Assembly (NCBI GenBank): GCA_000149265.1
Contig: CH003412.1
Location: 3,849,452-3,913,451, forward strand
Reading direction: 5' to 3'
Source: Ciona savignyi
Lineage: Eukaryota > Chordata > Ascidiacea > Phlebobranchia > Cionidae
Length of the DNA: 64,000 nt
A model generated the notes under the pieces. That model searched no databases. It saw only the letters and a list, made by a program, of their open reading frames with translations, and was not told where the DNA came from. Both the position numbers and the translations under genes were made by a program. Shown here one piece after another: positions 57,849 through 64,000 of this stretch. Each line of letters opens with the position of its first letter. Position 1 is the first letter of the stretch.

Positions 57849-60196
57849 GAAAGTGCAGAATAATTTGCGATCTATAGTTTTACTTGATTTTACTACGTAC
57901 TGGAAAAAATATCATGTTAATATTTCGTAGGGATTTACTCTTACATACGACGGAAATAGTTTCTGTCTTATGATAAATTACATTACACTTGTATATTTAA
58001 AGTGTTATCTAACTTGGTGGTAAAAGGTTATAACAATCGTTTTTGGGCAAGTTGAATTGCCACCTTACGGTAGACATTCACGTGGAAAAAATAGGTCAGT
58101 TTACGTCACCCGCATTATATGTAAAATTTATCCTTCAAATAGAAATTAATTAGTTTTTACGGGGACAAAAAAGAATATTAATTATTAAGAAAGAGGGTAA
58201 TTACTAAGAGAAACTGTACAATACAAAGAAACTTGATATGTTAGTGTAAGTGTTTGGGTTAAAGTTAGCGTTCCCTCTTTTCCTCATTAAGTATTTCCCA
58301 TGTTTACAGAATAAATGCCCCAGTCCGTTTAAAAAACTTAGCTAGTCGATTCTAGATGCTACACCTAGCCCTGGCCACCGTCAGACGCACAGGTGCACAC
58401 AGGCACTAATCAGAGATCATCTTCTTTCATATCGTTGAGTGGTGATCAAGAGGGCGTGCCGGAGCACCACACGTCTTGACGTAGTCGTTTCGAGTGCCAT
58501 ACGACGACCTGCTGACTGAGTGGAACGGCGGCTGTGTCACCTGACTGACATCTTTGTTTGCTACAAACAACAATGACGGCAATGCAACGCCCTGAATCGA
58601 CTTCTGCGGCTAATCTTCAAACAAGTTATGCTCCGTGTGGTGTACGGTGACGGCTAGAATGCACTGCACGTGCACTATTCGGATATACAAGAAGCCACAG
58701 TGAATTTACTACTATGCATCCGGGTTCTTGTTTATGTTGCTTACCATAAAAACCTTTCTATTTTTGTTTTAAATTACGAAAGAAAAAGGTCGAAGCGTAT
58801 CTAGTAGAGCGGGAACATGTTTGCTGCGCGTTAAAACATTATTTAAAGTTGTCATTCTTATTTTGAAAATATAGGATCGCCATCCATAAAAATACAGATA
58901 GTACGGTAATTAGGAGCACAAAGTATTTTTGTAGCCTAGCATTATACAGGAGAACAGCTCCTGGTCATAGAACCTTTCTAAATAAGGGCATACCCATACA
59001 GACTAAACACAAATCAACATCGCAGTATTAGTGGGTGAGCACAATCCCTAACTTGTTTATCGTTTACACAAATTACAGCGCGTAAATACTAGCCGGAGTA
59101 GCTTTGCCCCTGTTACACCCAGCCTCGGAATGCGATCACCGGCCCTGTGCTCGACCCAGGCCTCAGCCGTCAGTTGGGGATAGGCTACTTCAATACAATT
59201 TAATTCGTCTGGACTTGAGTGTTAGGATGGCCTCGCCTAAGTCTTTGCGTCACTTTGTTGACGCTGGGATGTTTGTAAGAGGCTGGAGACTTGTGGTTTA
59301 TAAGGATGCTTACGGACGCGTTTCCCATATACCACGTTGTCTGTGACAATTTCAAAAACTTTAAAAATACAAATGTAATTAAGCTTAAATCCTGCCATTA
59401 CTATAAATATGTTATAAGGTAGTCTGTAAAAATGTCAAAAAGCTTGCAAAATAGAACTATAAAAATGTAAATATCTAGCCGTACTGTATGTCATAAGCTC
59501 GCCTGTGAAACTTTTAAAATCGTTGCATCAATGATGCAATGTAAAACTTAAAATTGTTTTAAAATCGTTACAACCAACCTGTTAATTTAAACAAAATCGT
59601 CATTGACTTATCTATTAAATATAAAAAATATAAAAAAGTAAGGATCCAGCAATACTATATTTAACTCCATGTATATTATACTGCAATCGACTATTACCGA
59701 ATTACTGCAAGTGAAGTTTGAAATCTACGGAACGTAAACAAGACCGAGGGTTTTGAAATCCAACGAGCTGTAGCAAACCTTGTATGATTGTATCAAAGCA
59801 TTCCGCTGGGGTGAATGACGTCATGAAATTATGTAAATCACATGAACCGCAATTTATACCAGAATAATTTCTGACATTGAATGGCCATTATTCACGGGTC
59901 ACCGTATATTTGATGTGTATACAGAAACGCAATTGGTTTAACCGAATGCAAATTGGATTATTTCATCATTTAAATTTGATTTTATCTCTTTTATTGTAAA
60001 GCTAATTTGTTAAATAAGTTTTTGGGAAGAAGTTAAAAAAATAAAAGTTAAATACAAGTCGATTATAGCTTTATCTGAAGACGTTGACATCTCTTAATCT
60101 TGGTGCAAACAGAAAGCATTGGTCGTAGATGAATTCCGATTTTGAATATGTTTGTATAAGGTAAATACATATACTGCACTGCGTCTCGCAAAATGT
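57849..60196. other. Intergenic region after the ITIH gene
   Basis: No gene recognised. Around 58190-58310 there is a weak inverted pair (AAGAGGGTAATTACTAAG / CCCTCTTTTCCTCATTAAG) that may be an old MITE. The GC-richer stretch at 58370-58680 has no clear frame. Confidence 0.4.
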
Positions 60197-60395
60197 TTAT
60201 CGGGACTTATTTTGACACCAGATGTGGTTGGTGATATCCGGAAGCAAAATGTGCTCGTTAATTTCTCGCACAGACAAGGTATTGTCCTCATTAGCAATCT
60301 TATCAAATTTCGCCAGCAGATATTTAAGAGAGGCATTCGCCGACTTGGGATTCATATATAACGGTGTATTGCAGAGGAAGGTGAAATACAAATGC
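60197..60395 (-). CDS. Candidate terminal exon, possibly EF-hand-like
   Basis: After an acceptor-like TTTTCTATCTATAG the minus strand is open to a TAA, reading ...SANASLKYLLAKFDKIA then NEDNTLSVREINEHILLPDI. The pattern F-D-x5-D-N-x-L-S-x-x-E-I recalls the enlarged EF-hand loop of SPARC-type domains, but the spacing is longer than usual and no partner exon was found. Treat as a hypothesis. Confidence 0.25.
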
Positions 60396-62194
60396 CTATA
60401 GATAGAAAAGCGGCTGTTTATCAATGATGAGGTAATACATTTTGACGCCGCTTGAAAAGCTGAATAGGTTTTGATGTCCACATGTTGAAGTTAATATCTT
60501 AATATCTTATTACTTTGTATTCAAGAAGGTTTATCCATTAGTCAGTTTATATATATAGTGGTACTGCCCTGATTGGATCTTACGGGTGGGAAGTCAATTT
60601 CTCCGTCCGCGCGTTTCTAGCAACATCAATTGCGCAATAAGCTGCTGGCGACACGCGAATGTTTATGTCCTCGTTCCTAACACCGCCTTTCGGGCAGTTA
60701 TTGTCACCGTGGGCAAGACTATCGTGTCTCTTGGTGGTTTTCGTGTTTCTCACGGACGTATCCTGTGCTCCATTCTTAGCTGGGGGTAATGAGCGGTAAT
60801 GACGACGATCGTGTGACGGCGTGATTATGTGCGATGGCAGTGCGCTTGTGTTTTTATAGAGGTTCTTCAGAGTTTCAAGGTAGCAGGGAATGATTCCCAT
60901 TATTTATTTAATCGTTTTGAGACAATGGCCGCAATGCGTGCTCCAGAAATACCTTAAAATATTTTTTTGCTTTATCGCAGACTGTCAGATTTGTATCCAG
61001 TTTATATCCACCATTTCGAGATGAAGCCAACTTTATTGATCGCCACATTTGACGACAGGTCGAATATCGTAAGGCTATGTACGAAGCAGTGAAAGTATCA
61101 ACAACTTGAGGGTATTAGAGCACCTTATACACATGTATTCGGTGCTCGGTTGCCGTTTGGGGTTGAGTTACTGTTTACAATCTAAACACCGGATAAAGTT
61201 TTCGCCAACAAAGCTATGATCAAAACGAAAGCGGAATCGAAATTTGAGAAAACAAGTCGGGCCATTAGGGAAAGACTACATTGCTAGAATACATCAAATA
61301 ATATACAAATAATATCGATTTTAGCCTCACAGAGTTCTTTTTTTAAATTAAGATTCTTCAGATTGATTTTCAAACTACTCGAAAGAGCAATTAGCTGCAG
61401 AAAGTTTTTGTTCCGCTTAATCGGGTTGACGTCAAACAAGGGTATTAACCAACAAATGCTTGAATTAAGTGCAGACCCAATCCCGTCTGTAGCCGGGCAG
61501 TCAAATCTATGGAAGTTTGTTTTTGACCACAAGGAGATAATATTAATATTAAAGTAATGTAACGAAGAATGTATTTTTTCTTATATGGTATTCTATTAGA
61601 TTTTCGTTCACCACAATATAATATAGTATAACAGTCTGCAACCGATTACATTTTTTTAACTAAGCGAAGTTGCACCGCGCTTTTTTCTGTTCTTCTCAAG
61701 ACAAAAATGGTCGCTCAAAAGAAGACGCTGATACACTTCAGCCGCCGAGCGTCCGTGAACTTTTCTATGAACTGGATTAAAAAGGAAGCACCACTTAAGT
61801 GTTACAAAAAGGAAATTCTTAGGGAAGGATGATTGAACTTATAGATCTGTTATTATAGCTGCATATATGGTATATAAGCGAAGATAGCATAAACCTAGTC
61901 TGTTTGTCGTCCACTGAGTATAAACTGTAACGTTGGAATAAAAAAAATTAAGTTGAACATTTTATGTGAAGTTGCTACCGTCAGACTTTTAGGTCTATAA
62001 AATTATCACACGACCAACTCGGCATAAATTTTAATTTTGTCTTCTATCGTTAATGTCTTTGCATCTTTGAACAGATACATTTGACGACGGGTGAGACCCC
62101 CGCAAATAAAACCAAAGCTGCGGTTTAGAAATAAACGAAAGTTTCTCTTATAAATTGCGACGTTTTTTCGAAGCTGTCTTACGTGAAAAGAAAC
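60396..62194. other. Intergenic region before the LRR gene
   Basis: Several overlapping short frames on both strands (60580-60900, 61284-61557) lack splice support. A TATAAAT-like motif at about 62149 precedes the LRR start codon by 46 bp. Confidence 0.4.
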
Positions 62195-62408
62195 ATGGAT
62201 TACAAAAAAGCAATGAAGCACTACATTATCATGGGAACGCTCTTCGCGATTATTTCAACGACGGAAGCTACCAGCTCCAGAACTACGTACTCGATATCAC
62301 CGTCGACTGGGTCGGCGACGGGAACAAGATGCCCAAGACCGTGTCAGTGCAACCTTGAAACCATGACTGTGGAATGCGCTTATCAGAACCTTTACAGAGT
62401 TCCTCATG
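62195..62408 (+). CDS. Leucine-rich-repeat protein, first exon (continues right)
   Basis: Met at 62195 opens a signal peptide (HYIIMGTLFAIISTTEA, about 9-25), then a Ser/Thr-rich spacer. A typical LRR N-terminal cap follows: CPRPCQCN, VECAYQNLYRVPH (about 46-71). A consensus donor GTGAGT follows CATG at 62408, leaving phase 1, exactly where LRRNT exons often end. No LRR exon is visible in the remaining 1.6 kb, so the gene must continue beyond the window. The cap type is shared by slit-like, LINGO-like and many other secreted or membrane LRR proteins, so the subfamily is undetermined. Confidence 0.7.
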
Positions 62409-64000
62409 GTGAGTCGTCGAGTTTTGTCATAAATAAATTATAAAATATGAATTTGTCGACTGGAAATTAATCAATGTTAGACCATGTTTTTTTAACCAGC
62501 CTAAATTTCAATTTTAAAGACCGGTTACTGCGTTTCTGACTGCTTGGATTATATACTTTTGTAAAAGGTGGTGCAAGGTCGACATGTATATCGATAAATT
62601 AAATATAAACTACCATTATTTATTATTTAGTTTCTGTGTTTTTTTAGTTCTTATATTTGCCTTTTATAGCCTTGACCAACATTTATACTACGGAAACTCA
62701 TTAGTCTGGACATTTTATGTCCGGAGTAGGCTTGATATCGAATGAACTAAACCTGTTATTAGGATTACGTCTGGCCTTTGTACATGCTCGATTACATGTT
62801 GTGTACGTTTCTACCTCTAAACCCAGATGTTTAGTTTTCAACCACAGATGTTTGGTTCGGAGATTATATACAATTTGTAAAACCTTCGATAGTGGAAACA
62901 AACAAAAATGTCACCAAAATCGCTCCCTATCTAACTGTCTTGTAAAAATAGTTGAACGGCTTTGGTTTCATTTTACCTTAAATGTTGAAGTTAGAAAACG
63001 ATTTTGTTAGATTTATTTAAGAATGAGATCAATTTTCCCTTTGGGCCTTGTAGGGAATAGTGGATGGCTGCGTTTATTTGTTTCCGCCTTGTTGTAGTAG
63101 GGGCGTGTCGGCTTATTGTGAAAGTGTAGTGTGACCTTGCAGTTGGCCCGAATCGGAACACACGGAATATATCAACTGGTTACATGAAAAACGTGACACC
63201 GACGCCCCTGCCACACTAGAGTTAGCTAAAGCGCCATACATTATAAGTAAACTAGCTCTCATTAAAATATCCTTGCATGCAAAAGGGCTTAGATTGTTCT
63301 GCTCGCGTGAGCCCCGTACCTAGAAATCGCACGGCCCATCAACATGCAGTATTTAGTGCGCATGCCTTGCATTTTTTACTTGGGAAATTTTGAATGTTTT
63401 TAACGGGCTCGTCATGAAAACCTTAGTAGGGGGCTTTGAACATATGACGTAAATAGATCACGTGTAGAAAGTGGACCGGCATGTGATGGATGACCGGAAG
63501 TGTGGGGATGTGTCAAGTGGGTAAAGGTTAAGTAAGGGGGCCAGGTATACCCATTCGCGATCTAAAACCACTCAGACAACGCCCATAATAGGATACAAAG
63601 TCACGATATTCCACCACGGGTTTTGTTTAAGTCTGAGAAGAGTGTAAAATTCAGCTCTCTTCGGATTGTGGCGCCACCTTCAGTTATAAGCATTTGTAAC
63701 CCAGCATTACGGGATTTCCCACCCCTTACAGAGTACACAAACGCAGAAGTGTGTTACATGGTAATATGGGGTAAAATATATATTATAAGCTGTATTCTGT
63801 CCATGACGTTGTTTTCTTCAATGTCTATGTCGTGATAAAAAGCAGCTGCCATTAAATATTTCCGCGACTGAACATAAGGTTGCGCATTGTTATATGCACC
63901 TGCTAGTTACTGGCAGGTCTCTATTGATTTACACACCGCTGTGGTCTTCAGATTGGATCCGTCAGTCACTGCACAGGCGATTAGCGCGGTTTGAGCGTAC
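62409..64000. other. Presumed first intron of the LRR gene
   Basis: No LRR consensus, SINE or TIR element was seen up to the window edge. Frames at 62717-63010 and 63623-63835 look like chance. Confidence 0.4.

Noticed and set aside
58190-58310. Weak inverted repeat that could be a MITE
   Set aside because: Arms match poorly and no target duplication is visible; only mentioned in the intergenic description.
1-64000. CRISPR arrays, bacterial operons, rRNA genes
   Set aside because: Nothing of the kind was seen; gene structure is eukaryotic throughout.

Overview
The window looks like genomic DNA of an invertebrate chordate, most likely an ascidian of the Ciona type. This is an inference. It rests on AT-rich, intron-dense sequence with short GT-AG introns, deuterostome gene families (animal haem peroxidase, WxxW domains, phospholipid scramblase, inter-alpha-trypsin-inhibitor heavy chain) and many short tRNA-derived SINEs. 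All exons below were assembled by hand from splice sites, reading phase and family similarity. The assembled frames of five genes close without a stop or phase break.

Layout. (1) Positions 1-16955: two animal haem peroxidase genes arranged head to head. The minus-strand copy (5064 down past the left edge) is cut by the window. The plus-strand copy (8153-16955) is complete, with 21 exons and 907 aa, and its peroxidase domain is followed by WxxW (mucin-2/CILP type) domains. (2) Positions 17326-30801: three complete phospholipid scramblase genes in tandem on the minus strand, each with 8 exons (261, 254 and 245 aa). (3) 32390-32745: an orphan exon-like open frame on the minus strand. (4) 33347-57397: a plus-strand 28-exon reading frame of 1629 aa. 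Its first 11 exons encode a secreted VWA7/hemicentin-like VWA protein and its last 17 an inter-alpha-trypsin-inhibitor heavy chain (VIT + VWA + a DPHF processing site). The two halves join in phase with no visible stop, poly(A) signal or new start between them, so they may form one fusion gene; two adjacent genes remain possible. (5) 53117-53786: nested on the minus strand in a 6 kb intron of that gene, a complete 3-exon gene for an unrecognised secreted, highly cationic, cysteine-containing 150 aa protein. (6) 62195 to the right edge: first exon of a secreted or membrane leucine-rich-repeat protein.

Mobile DNA. Two tRNA-derived SINE families recur: one with TATCC-rich 3' tails, one with a Ser/Leu-tRNA-like head. 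There are three TIR elements with target-site duplications (a pogo/Tigger-like MITE, a 956 bp TA-flanked MITE and a hAT-like MITE) and several small tandem duplications. Some insertions lie directly at splice sites.

Shared theme. Most of the proteins are secreted or membrane-associated (peroxidase-WxxW, ITIH/VWA, LRR, cationic peptide), which would fit extracellular matrix or defence roles. Nothing in the sequence proves that they work together.
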